This document shows positions 1-6,519 of a DNA stretch of 6,664 bases, one piece after another. Source of the stretch: Micrococcales bacterium (GTDB lineage Bacteria; Actinomycetota; Actinomycetes; Actinomycetales; Dermatophilaceae); contig PMJN01000172.1 of NCBI GenBank assembly GCA_003157445.1, positions 1 through 6,664 on the forward strand. Direction: 5' to 3'. The stretch's first letter is position 1. Each line of letters starts with the position of its first letter. The notes below the pieces were generated by a model. The model was not told the DNA's origin, did no database searches, and saw only the letters and a program-made list of their open reading frames with translations. A program made the translations under genes and the position numbers.

Positions 1-1749
1 GTCATCGAGCGCACTCTCAGTGGCCTTGCTGGCCTGGACGAGACCGGGTCGCTCCCCACCCTCAAGGGCCTGGAGGAAGTGCTCGCCCTTGAGTTGGACG
101 CCGCACTGCCACGGGTGGGCAGGTTCGGCGAAGGCGTCCTGGTCGCTCCGGTGACCCACGCCATCGGGCTCGAGTGCGATGTCGTGTATCTGGTCGGCCT
201 GTCCGAAGACCTGTTCCCCGGACGGCTCCATGACGACTCCCTGCTACCCGAGCGGATCCGCAAGCTGAGCGCGGGCCAGTTGCCATCGACGCGGGCGGCG
301 GTGGACCGCAAACAACGCAGCCTGCTGGCGGCGTTCACCTCGGGAGGCCACGTGGTGGCAAGCTTCCCCCGGGGCGACCTTCGAAGGCACACCGATCGGT
401 TGCCGAGTCGCTTTCTTTTACCCACTTTGCGCAAGCTCAGCGGCAACCAGTCCCTGGCCGCCACTGAGTGGTCACAGGCCGTCATCGACCAGGAGTCTGG
501 CCACTGGCTGACGACCTCACACTCCTACGCGGGCTCGTTGCAGACAACCGACGCGCCGAGCACCCTGCAGGAGTGGCGCACCCGGGCGGTATTGGCACAC
601 ATCGATCTGCACGACGAGGCCCTCACAGCTACGTTGGTCATGAGCAAGGCCCGCGAGTCCGACCAGTTCACTCGTTTCGACGGCAACCTGGACGCTGTGG
701 ACGGCCTACCGGACTTTGCCCATGGCTCTCGACCGGTGTCACCGACCGCACTGGAGCGCTACGCCATCTGCCCTCACGAGTACTTCGTGAGCCGGCTGCT
801 CCACGTCGAGCCGGTCGAGGCACCCGAAGAGGTCGTCGAGATCAGCGCCATGGACATTGGCAACTTCCTGCATGCAAGCCTGGCCGACCTCATCACCGAG
901 TGCGACAAGCGGGGCGAGCTGCCAGGCTATGGCGAGCCGTGGACAGATCGGCAGCGGCGAAGGCTCCTGCAGCTCGGCGCGGCCAAGGCCGACGAGTACG
1001 AGGCGGCCGGCCTCACCGGTCATGGGACCCTGTGGACACGAACGCGCGCGTCGCTGTTGGCCACCCTCGACTGGATGCTCGACGATGACCAACGCTGGCG
1101 CGCCAGTCAAGACGCACGGGTCCTGGCCAGCGAGCTCGCATTCGGGCTCGACGGACAACCCGAGGTGATCATCAAGGTCCCTGAGGGCGAGCTGCACTTC
1201 CAGGGAAGGGCCGACAAAGTCGACCAGCGCCGCGACGGCAGCCTGCTTGTCACCGATCTCAAGTCGGGCAGTGCCAGCAGGTTCAGGAACCTCTCCGGCG
1301 ACAACCCCGTAGAGGGAGGCGAAAAGCTCCAGCTTCCGGTCTACGCACACGCCGCCCGGGCTAGGTTCGGCCACTCCGATACCCCCGTGGAGGCGATGTA
1401 CTGGTTCGTCCGTAAGGACCGGGGCAAGCGTGTTCAGGTGCCCCTGACTGATGTGGTGCAGCGGACGTATGCCCAGACGGTGGCTCTGATCGCTAGGTCC
1501 ATCGCCCAAGGGGTGTTCCCGGCGCGGGCACCGGAAGAGCCCGACTTCGGCTGGGTCCGGTGCCCCTACTGCAATCCCGACGGCCTCGACCACACAGAGG
1601 CCCGAAGGCGGTGGGAGGCGAAGCGACTTGCGCCCCAGCTACGTCGGTACACCCGCCTGGTCGAGCCCCAGGCACTGCTTGCGCAGGCTCAGTCCGCTGG
1701 AGCCGTTGGCGCTCGCCGGGGGCATCGCAAAGCCGGGCTCGACAAATGA
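1..1749 (+). CDS. AddB-like PD-(D/E)XK nuclease subunit, C-terminal 582 residues (5' end outside window)
   Basis: The frame is open from base 1, so the N-terminus lies to the left. Numbering here starts at the window edge. Residues 66-73 (GLSEDLFP) match the conserved G-L-N/S-E-x-x-F-P element near the end of the AddB/RecC motor-like region. The nuclease domain follows: SPTALERYAICPHEYF (247-262), His291 in GNFLH, Asp405 in GRADKVD, Asp419-Leu-Lys421, then Gln444 in KLQLPVY. This is the RecB-type PD-(D/E)XK order and all expected catalytic residues are present. Cys257, Cys521 and Cys524 (RCPYC) correspond to three of the four ligands of the AddB iron-sulfur cluster; Asp530 stands where the last Cys is expected. 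By family, the protein pairs with an AddA-like helicase-nuclease and cuts one strand during processing of DNA ends in the cytoplasm. It overlaps the next gene by 4 nt. Any Walker A motif would lie outside the window, so an AdnA-like or other RecB-family partner cannot be excluded. Confidence 0.88.
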   Translation, partial: VIERTLSGLAGLDETGSLPTLKGLEEVLALELDAALPRVGRFGEGVLVAPVTHAIGLECDVVYLVGLSEDLFPGRLHDDSLLPERIRKLSAGQLPSTRAAVDRKQRSLLAAFTSGGHVVASFPRGDLRRHTDRLPSRFLLPTLRKLSGNQSLAATEWSQAVIDQESGHWLTTSHSYAGSLQTTDAPSTLQEWRTRAVLAHIDLHDEALTATLVMSKARESDQFTRFDGNLDAVDGLPDFAHGSRPVSPTALERYAICPHEYFVSRLLHVEPVEAPEEVVEISAMDIGNFLHASLADLITECDKRGELPGYGEPWTDRQRRRLLQLGAAKADEYEAAGLTGHGTLWTRTRASLLATLDWMLDDDQRWRASQDARVLASELAFGLDGQPEVIIKVPEGELHFQGRADKVDQRRDGSLLVTDLKSGSASRFRNLSGDNPVEGGEKLQLPVYAHAARARFGHSDTPVEAMYWFVRKDRGKRVQVPLTDVVQRTYAQTVALIARSIAQGVFPARAPEEPDFGWVRCPYCNPDGLDHTEARRRWEAKRLAPQLRRYTRLVEPQALLAQAQSAGAVGARRGHRKAGLDK

Positions 1750-4700
1750 AGTCCAACACAAGCCTGCCCGACGAGGCGGCCCGGCTGAGTATCCGCAACG
1801 ACACCGGTTCCACGTTGTTTGTCGAGGCCGGGGCCGGCTCGGGCAAGACGACGATGCTCGTTCAGCGCGTCCAACAGCTCACTCTCTGGGACGGCGTCCC
1901 GATGGGCGAGATTGCGGCCGTCACGTTCAGTGAGCGAGCCGGAGCCGAGCTGCGTGATCAGCTCCGGGCTCGGCTTGAACAAGCGGCCGGGCACAGCACC
2001 GACCAGACCCGTCAGGCCCGAGCCGAGACTGCGCTCGACGACCTCGACACCGCGGCCATCGGCACTCTGCACTCGTTCGCGCAACGGATCCTGTCCGAGC
2101 ACCCGATCGAGGCCGGCATACCGCCACTGATCGAGGTGCTCGACGAGATCGGATCCTCGGTGGCGTTTGAGGGACGCTGGTCGCAGCTGCGCGCCGAACT
2201 GCTCGACGACCCGACGATGTCCACATCCGTGAACATCGCGCTGGCCACGGGCATCACCTTGAACCACGTGCGGTCCTTGATCACCAAGCTCAATTCCGAC
2301 TGGGACCTGGTCGACGAGCGTGTCGTGGCACCGGGCCGGCCACCCGAGCCGGCGCTGCCCGACCTTTCCCCCCTGGTCGAGGACGCCCGCCGGCTCGCGG
2401 GCCTGGCCATCTACTGCACAGGGCCGGACGATCTGTTCCTTGAGAAGCTGCGGCGGCTCAGCGGGTGGGCCGACCGGCTAGAGGCGGTCGGTGGTGACAA
2501 CATCGCCCAGATCGGGCAGCTCAAGGCGGCCGCCGACCTCCAGTGGTCCTACGGCAAGGCGCACAGCTGGGGCGGGCGGCTCGCGCAGATCAAGGATGAC
2601 TGCAAGAACTGGCAACAAGGTGCGCGCAAGCTGATCTCCCAGGTCGTGGAGTCGACGCTGCGCTCCATCGTCTACTGGTGCGGGGTTCGCGTCCTTGAGT
2701 CCGCCACAACGCGCCAAGGTGAGGGCCGCCTGGAGTTCCATGACCTTCTGGTCCTGTCACGAAACCTGTTGCGGGTCAACGCCGAGGTGCGCGCAGCCCT
2801 CCAGCAAAGATACCGGCGACTTCTGCTCGACGAGTTCCAGGACACCGATCCCATCCAGATTGAGATCGCCGTCCGTATCGCAGGTGGCGGCGCCGCAACA
2901 CAGGCCCGCTGGGAAGACGTCCATGTTCCCCAGGGATCCCTCTTTGTCGTCGGGGACCCGAAACAGTCGATCTATCGGTTCCGGCGCGCAGACATCGCGA
3001 TGTACTTGCGAGCCCAGCGGATGCTCGGTGGCGAGGTGTCGCTCACAACCAACTTCCGCACCGTGGCGCCCATCCTCGAATGGGTCAACGCCGTGTTCAG
3101 CCGCGTCATCCTGCCCGATCCCGAGAAGCAGCCGAAGTACCAGCCACTCAATTCGTATCGCGACGGCCCAACGGTGGGTGCGCCGATGACGGTACTGGGC
3201 GCGGTGGAACACGCCGTCAAGCTCACGGCCAGCGAGCTGCGCGAGGCCGAGGCAGCCGACGTGGCACAGTCGATCGTGCAAGCACTCGAACAGGGGTGGA
3301 CCACCGCGGTGAGCGCCCCAGCCTCCAGCCCCGGCGCGAAGCCGAGCACGACTTGGCGCCGGCTGCGCCCCGGCGACATCACCATCCTGCTCCCGGCACG
3401 AACCTCGTTGCCGTTCCTGGAGACTGCCCTTGATGACGCGGGCGTGATGTACCGAACCGAGTCGAGCTCACTGGTCTACCACGCACCAGAGGTGCGCGAC
3501 CTGTTCGCCGCGGTGCGAGCCCTGGCCGACCCTTCCGACACGTTCGCCCTGGTGACAACGCTGCGCTCGCCGCTGTTCGGGTGTGGTGATGACGACCTGT
3601 GGACGTGGAAGCAGGCGAAAGGCTCCTTCCACCTGCTGGCACCATCCCCCGCTGGCCTGCAAGACCACCCTGTGGCAGTGGCGATCGCCGCGTTGCGGGA
3701 CTTGTATCGAAGGTCCCGTTGGTCGACCCCCTCGGAGGTTCTGGGGGCACTGGCGCTCGAGCGTCGGATGTTCGAGGCGGCTGCGTTCGGCCCGCGCGCC
3801 CGCGACTCGTGGCGCCGGCTGCGGTTCGTCATCGATCAGGCCCGCGCGTGGTCCGAGCTCGAGCACGGCGGACTGCGCTCGTATCTCGCATGGGCCACAG
3901 CGCAGTCGGCCGAGGGCTCACGGGTCGCCGAGTCGGTGCTGCCCGAGTCAGACGTGGACTCGGTACGGATCATGACCATTCACGCAGCCAAAGGCCTGGA
4001 GTTCCCCATGGTGGTGCTCTCCGGCATGACGGCCCAGCCCAAGAACGAGAGCGGCGTACGCCTGTTGTGGTCAGAAGACGGCTATGCCGTGAGCCTGTCC
4101 AAGGATCTGCGGACCGGGGATTTCCAGGAGCAGCTGCCGCTGGACGAACAGATGAGCTCCTACGAACGGATGCGCCTGATGTATGTCGGAACAACCCGTG
4201 CGCGGGACCACCTGGTCGTATCGCTGCATCGATCCGGCACCGGGGACACGAACGCGCGATTGCTGGCCGACGTCGAGACGGCTTGGGCGGGTGTAGTCCC
4301 ACTGCAGCCTGGCGCAGGCGGTTCGGCTCCAGCGCAGCTGACGTCGGCCATATCTCCTCCTCCCGATTTCGAGGTCTGGCTTGCCCGCGTGGCCCGATCC
4401 GCCGAGGCCAGCCGACACCACCCGGCCTTCAGCGCATCGGGGCTGGAGGGCACGGACCCGGATGCCGAGGGGCCACTGCCGGACGTGGAGGAGCCGCTGC
4501 CAGATGTTGTCGTCAGACCCGACGTCGCCATCACCGTGACGCGAACTGACGACGAAGTGGCTTCCGGGGTGGCCAAGGGGGGACGCGATGTCGAACTGCA
4601 AGCGTGGTCAAAGGGCCGCTACGGCTCCGCGATCGGCCGGGCGGTACACGGAGTTCTTCAGGTCGTGAACCTGACGTCGGGTGACGGACTCGAGGAGGCC

Positions 4701-5102
4701 GTGGCGGCCCAGTGCGTGGCCGAAGGAGTCGTCGAGTTCGCTCCGCTGGTGACCTCTCTGGCCCGGTCCGCTATCGGCTCGGATGTCGTGAGACGGGCTG
4801 CGACGCGCGAGCACTGGCGTGAGTCGTACGTCGGGATGGTCCAGCAGAACGGAACCGTGTTGGAGGGTTTCGTTGACCTGATCTACCGCGAGGACGATGG
4901 TTCACTAGTGATCGTGGACTACAAGACCGATGGCGCCCCCGATGCCGCACTGCCCGCACGCGTGGGCTACTACGCCCCACAGCTGAACGCCTATCAAGCC
5001 ATCGTGCAGACGGTGACCGGCGCACCGGCAGCCACACCGATGCTGGTCTTCGCCCGGCAACGATCCGCGCGGTGCCTGGAAGTCAGGGGCCACCAGCGCT
5101 GA
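1746..5102 (+). CDS. AddA/RecB-like UvrD-family helicase with C-terminal PD-(D/E)XK nuclease
   Basis: This 1118-residue protein should translocate on and unwind DNA from double-strand ends using ATP and cleave one strand. It shows Walker A GAGSGKTT (29-36), TFSERAGAEL (60-69), GTLHSFAQRIL (106-116), Walker B DEFQDT (362-367), GDPKQSIYRFR (403-413), LTTNFR (433-438), TIHAAKGLEF (744-753) and YVGTTRAR (813-820), the SF1A set in order. An acidic Pro-rich linker (about 899-923) leads to a RecB-type nuclease: His968, Asp1044 in GFVDLIY, Asp1058-Tyr-Lys1060-Thr, and Gln1079 in QLNAYQ. The length is slightly below the roughly 1200 residues of typical AddA. I chose ATG 1746 because it overlaps the upstream TGA (ATGA), which implies translational coupling, and Walker A then sits near the N-terminus. 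The in-frame extension back to 1560 is only upstream coding sequence read in another frame. No strong Shine-Dalgarno precedes 1746. The protein ends about 35 residues after QLNAYQ. AddA-like is the best label; an actinobacterial AdnAB-type or accessory RecB paralogue is the alternative. Confidence 0.94.
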   Translation: MKSNTSLPDEAARLSIRNDTGSTLFVEAGAGSGKTTMLVQRVQQLTLWDGVPMGEIAAVTFSERAGAELRDQLRARLEQAAGHSTDQTRQARAETALDDLDTAAIGTLHSFAQRILSEHPIEAGIPPLIEVLDEIGSSVAFEGRWSQLRAELLDDPTMSTSVNIALATGITLNHVRSLITKLNSDWDLVDERVVAPGRPPEPALPDLSPLVEDARRLAGLAIYCTGPDDLFLEKLRRLSGWADRLEAVGGDNIAQIGQLKAAADLQWSYGKAHSWGGRLAQIKDDCKNWQQGARKLISQVVESTLRSIVYWCGVRVLESATTRQGEGRLEFHDLLVLSRNLLRVNAEVRAALQQRYRRLLLDEFQDTDPIQIEIAVRIAGGGAATQARWEDVHVPQGSLFVVGDPKQSIYRFRRADIAMYLRAQRMLGGEVSLTTNFRTVAPILEWVNAVFSRVILPDPEKQPKYQPLNSYRDGPTVGAPMTVLGAVEHAVKLTASELREAEAADVAQSIVQALEQGWTTAVSAPASSPGAKPSTTWRRLRPGDITILLPARTSLPFLETALDDAGVMYRTESSSLVYHAPEVRDLFAAVRALADPSDTFALVTTLRSPLFGCGDDDLWTWKQAKGSFHLLAPSPAGLQDHPVAVAIAALRDLYRRSRWSTPSEVLGALALERRMFEAAAFGPRARDSWRRLRFVIDQARAWSELEHGGLRSYLAWATAQSAEGSRVAESVLPESDVDSVRIMTIHAAKGLEFPMVVLSGMTAQPKNESGVRLLWSEDGYAVSLSKDLRTGDFQEQLPLDEQMSSYERMRLMYVGTTRARDHLVVSLHRSGTGDTNARLLADVETAWAGVVPLQPGAGGSAPAQLTSAISPPPDFEVWLARVARSAEASRHHPAFSASGLEGTDPDAEGPLPDVEEPLPDVVVRPDVAITVTRTDDEVASGVAKGGRDVELQAWSKGRYGSAIGRAVHGVLQVVNLTSGDGLEEAVAAQCVAEGVVEFAPLVTSLARSAIGSDVVRRAATREHWRESYVGMVQQNGTVLEGFVDLIYREDDGSLVIVDYKTDGAPDAALPARVGYYAPQLNAYQAIVQTVTGAPAATPMLVFARQRSARCLEVRGHQR

Positions 5103-5117
5103 CCCACGACCCGACCA

Positions 5118-5300
5118 TCACCGGAGCCTCACCCAGCCGACGCGGGGCCGCTCACTCCCGGCGCAAGGATCGGGACCATGCTGCTGGTGGACTGCCCGTA
5201 GATCCACAGCCGGTCGAGCAGCGTCTCCAAAGCTCGGATTCCTCAACCACGACCAGACCGAGCAGTCATCGCCGGTGACCCGGCGCATGCACTGACGGAA
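5118..5300 (-). pseudogene. Possible decayed coding remnant between convergent genes
   Basis: On the minus strand, the frame of the 142-residue gene stays open past its TGA (5301-5303) to a TGA at 5118-5120. An ATG at 5286-5288 inside it would give 56 residues starting MRRVTGDDCSVWSWLRNPSF. From that ATG to about 5238 most third positions are G or C (about 18 of 22). Beyond that the G/C preference moves to another frame (5129-5242, about 31 of 36 codons), which reads ALETLLDRLWIYGQSTSS and stops at 5129-5131. A coding frame that jumps mid-way is typical of a gene end broken by a small indel, or of a sequencing error. No Shine-Dalgarno precedes the ATG. The piece WSWLRNPSF faintly recalls the start of MbcA/ParS-type toxin-binding domains, but this is too weak to name. 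It may equally be non-coding. Confidence 0.3.
5270..5285. terminator. GC-rich hairpin between convergent genes, possible bidirectional terminator
   Basis: A perfect 6-bp stem CGCCGG / CCGGCG closes a 4-nt loop TGAC. It starts 15 nt past the stop codon of the minus-strand 142-residue gene and lies about 170 nt past the stop of the helicase gene, so its position suits transcript ends arriving from the minus strand. There is no T-tract on either side. T-less hairpins are common in high-GC actinobacteria, but the stem is short and chance occurrence is possible at this base composition. Confidence 0.35.
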
Positions 5301-5729
5301 TCAGGAGTTCGACGCGCCTACCTGCGAGAGCGGGAACCACGCGATGGGCAGCCCCTTACCAGCCTCGAAGTTGACCAGAACTTGTCTGAAACTCGCCACC
5401 AGCCACTCGTTGGTCAGACGCGCGCTGTTGCGGCAATCGTCGTGATTGCACCTCACCATGACCACTCCGCAACCACTGGTGTCGTTGTCCCATGCCCCTT
5501 GGACCCCCTCGCCACCGAAGGTGGTGTGTCCAGCCTGCCGCGACATCCACAGGCGCATCAGGCGCCCACCATGGGTGTCACAGGTGAAGTCGAGAGCCAC
5601 CGAACCGGCTGGCATGGACGCTCCTGGGAGTCTGACGAAGTCCAACGGGCGCGCCTCAATCTTGGACTTGGCACCTCGAGCCCGCGCCAAGATCACCACA
5701 CCGAGCGTGGGCCTGTCATTGCTGCTCAC
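5301..5729 (-). CDS. Hypothetical protein, 142 residues, with Cys/His pattern (possible zinc site)
   Basis: I do not recognise this protein. It starts at GTG 5727-5729 and ends at TGA 5301-5303. GAGG lies 9 nt upstream of the GTG and is a plausible ribosome binding site; no other start lies upstream before the in-frame stop. Third codon positions are about three quarters G or C by hand count (33 of 139 are A/T), which supports this strand and frame. Residues Cys50-x2-His53 (TCDTH) and Cys94-x-His96-x2-Cys99 (CNHDDC) could form a zinc-ribbon-like site; Cys87 is nearby. The stretch after it (SARLTNEWLVASF, 102-114, through FEAGKGLPIAWFP, 121-133) looks like a compact folded helix plus strand. 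No signal peptide or membrane segment is visible, so it is probably cytoplasmic. It converges on the helicase gene and is not in its operon. A role as a small DNA- or RNA-binding or regulatory protein is only a guess. Confidence 0.68.
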   Translation of the reverse strand: MSSNDRPTLGVVILARARGAKSKIEARPLDFVRLPGASMPAGSVALDFTCDTHGGRLMRLWMSRQAGHTTFGGEGVQGAWDNDTSGCGVVMVRCNHDDCRNSARLTNEWLVASFRQVLVNFEAGKGLPIAWFPLSQVGASNS

Positions 5730-5966
5730 ACTAGGTCGCCTCGCTTCTCCCCTGTGCTGCCACCCAACGCCACCCTGCCTCGACCGCCCTCAGCACAAGT
5801 CTAGGTCCATATGTCGCAAGAGCGCCCATGGGGCGAACGCTATTTGTTCTGCCACGGCTGGAACGCGTGCCTCGGTTGACCACTGATGACCCAACGTCAG
5901 ACTGTCGTGGGTTCGCTGCCAAGTCAGGAAATCATCGATCTCCTCGACAGGACACCGGCATAACCA

Positions 5967-5989
5967 AGCCCACTACCGAGCAGGCCGCC
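5967..5989. repeat. Imperfect 23-bp direct repeat, copy 1
   Basis: The 23-bp unit beginning AGCCCACTACCGAGCAGG matches a second copy at 6015-6037 at 20 of 23 positions. The copies are offset by 48 bp, a multiple of three. Read on the plus strand, they encode KPTTEQAA and EPTTERAA in the same frame. Confidence 0.6.
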
Positions 5990-6014
5990 ACTGGACAGCA
6001 CCATCGCATGAGCG

Positions 6015-6037
6015 AGCCCACCACCGAGCGAGCCGCC
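6015..6037. repeat. Imperfect 23-bp direct repeat, copy 2
   Basis: This copy begins AGCCCACCACCGAGCGAG and differs from copy 1 by one T-to-C change and a swapped AG/GA pair. Only two copies are present, so it is not an array. It may be a local duplication or paired binding sites for an unknown protein. Confidence 0.6.
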
Positions 6038-6079
6038 CCTCCGACAGCCGACGATCACAGCAGCGGCCACTGGACTCTG

Positions 6080-6114
6080 GGCGGTAGTCCGCCACCGGGA
6101 CCGGCGCTACCGCC
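6080..6114. repeat. 8-bp inverted repeat with an alternative inner hairpin
   Basis: GGCGGTAG (6080-6087) and CTACCGCC (6107-6114) are perfect reverse complements separated by 19 nt. GGCGG (6080-6084) can instead pair with CCGCC (6089-6093) across a 4-nt loop, so the left arm has two mutually exclusive partners. No T-tract follows on either strand. It could be a weak hairpin, an operator-like palindrome, or a chance match in GC-rich sequence. Confidence 0.4.
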
Positions 6115-6519
6115 ATGCAACGCCAACAGCCTGATTTCTAGCTGACAACCAATCTGGTGCCGACGCGGCGGGCGCCATCCTCACCTCGTCCAGTAGCGAT
6201 TCTGCCTCGCCGGTCTCGAGCTTCAAGAGATGGGCTCAGGACCGACTTGATGGCCGCAGTTGGCCTACACCTGCCCGGCTGTCGACCATGAATCGTGCCT
6301 TCGAGGCTCTACCGCGATCCCGTCTATCCATCCGCTTTCGGCACTGGTGCCTTGCCCGGAGCTGATGGGTCCGGGCGCGCTCTATCGCAGATGGGTCACG
6401 GTAGGTACAACGGCCAACGAACGCGGCGATGAGGTCGGCGATGTCGTGCAGGCCAAAGTTGCACGGCCAACCCTTTCCACCCGCCAGCGGAAGGCGATGT
6501 GCCTCATGCACTGGAGCCG

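Larger units (their letters stand above)
5924..6511 (-). pseudogene. Possible decayed minus-strand gene with internal stops
   Basis: One minus-strand frame runs from GTG 6509-6511 to TGA 5924-5926 and is interrupted only by TGA at 6236-6238 and TAG at 6107-6109. About six stops would be expected by chance over this length. Parts read like ordinary protein: FGLHDIADLIAAFVG near the start, with almost all third positions G or C, and then LETGEAESLLDEVRM and APDWLSARNQAV between the two stops. Other parts are Arg-rich or Gly-rich and unlike a folded protein. No Shine-Dalgarno precedes the GTG and I recognise no family. It could be a gene eroded by point mutations and small indels, or chance openness in GC-rich DNA. 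Confidence 0.27.
5730..6519. other. 790-bp stretch with no convincing intact gene
   Basis: Several frames are open here, but none combines a start with a ribosome binding site, steady G/C at third positions and protein-like composition. The left part should hold the promoter of the minus-strand gene starting at 5729. A TAGACT hexamer fits the TAnnnT -10 form, but I found no matching -35, so I do not call a promoter. The middle carries a direct repeat and an inverted repeat. The rest includes a minus-strand frame that may be a broken gene. I see no tRNA, transposase or integrase motif. Confidence 0.5.

Noticed and set aside
739..1593. Long minus-strand open frame of 284 codons opposite the AddB-like gene
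   Set aside because: The plus-strand frame carries clear nuclease motifs. Antisense openness is expected in high-GC coding DNA.
1560..1745. Upstream extension of the helicase gene to a start at 1560
   Set aside because: It is out-of-frame reading of the upstream nuclease gene. The ATGA overlap at 1746 and the position of Walker A favour the shorter start.
3599..4549. 316-codon plus-strand open frame inside the helicase gene
   Set aside because: It is Arg/Gly-rich, has no motif, and lies inside a frame with conserved helicase motifs.
5382..5886. Two plus-strand open frames opposite the 142-residue gene
   Set aside because: Composition is Pro/Ser/His-rich with no motif, while the minus-strand frame has better codon pattern, a ribosome binding site and a structured-looking sequence.
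5731..5922. 63-codon minus-strand frame directly upstream of the 142-residue gene
   Set aside because: It would need a TTG start, has mediocre third-position G/C, and reads as Arg/Gly-rich filler. It more likely overlaps the promoter region.
5905..5932. GGTTCGC-like element resembling a tRNA T-loop
   Set aside because: There is no matching acceptor stem, anticodon arm or D-arm around it.
5828..6145. 105-codon plus-strand frame across the direct repeats
   Set aside because: It is Pro/Thr/Ser-rich with low complexity, and has no ribosome binding site or recognisable domain.
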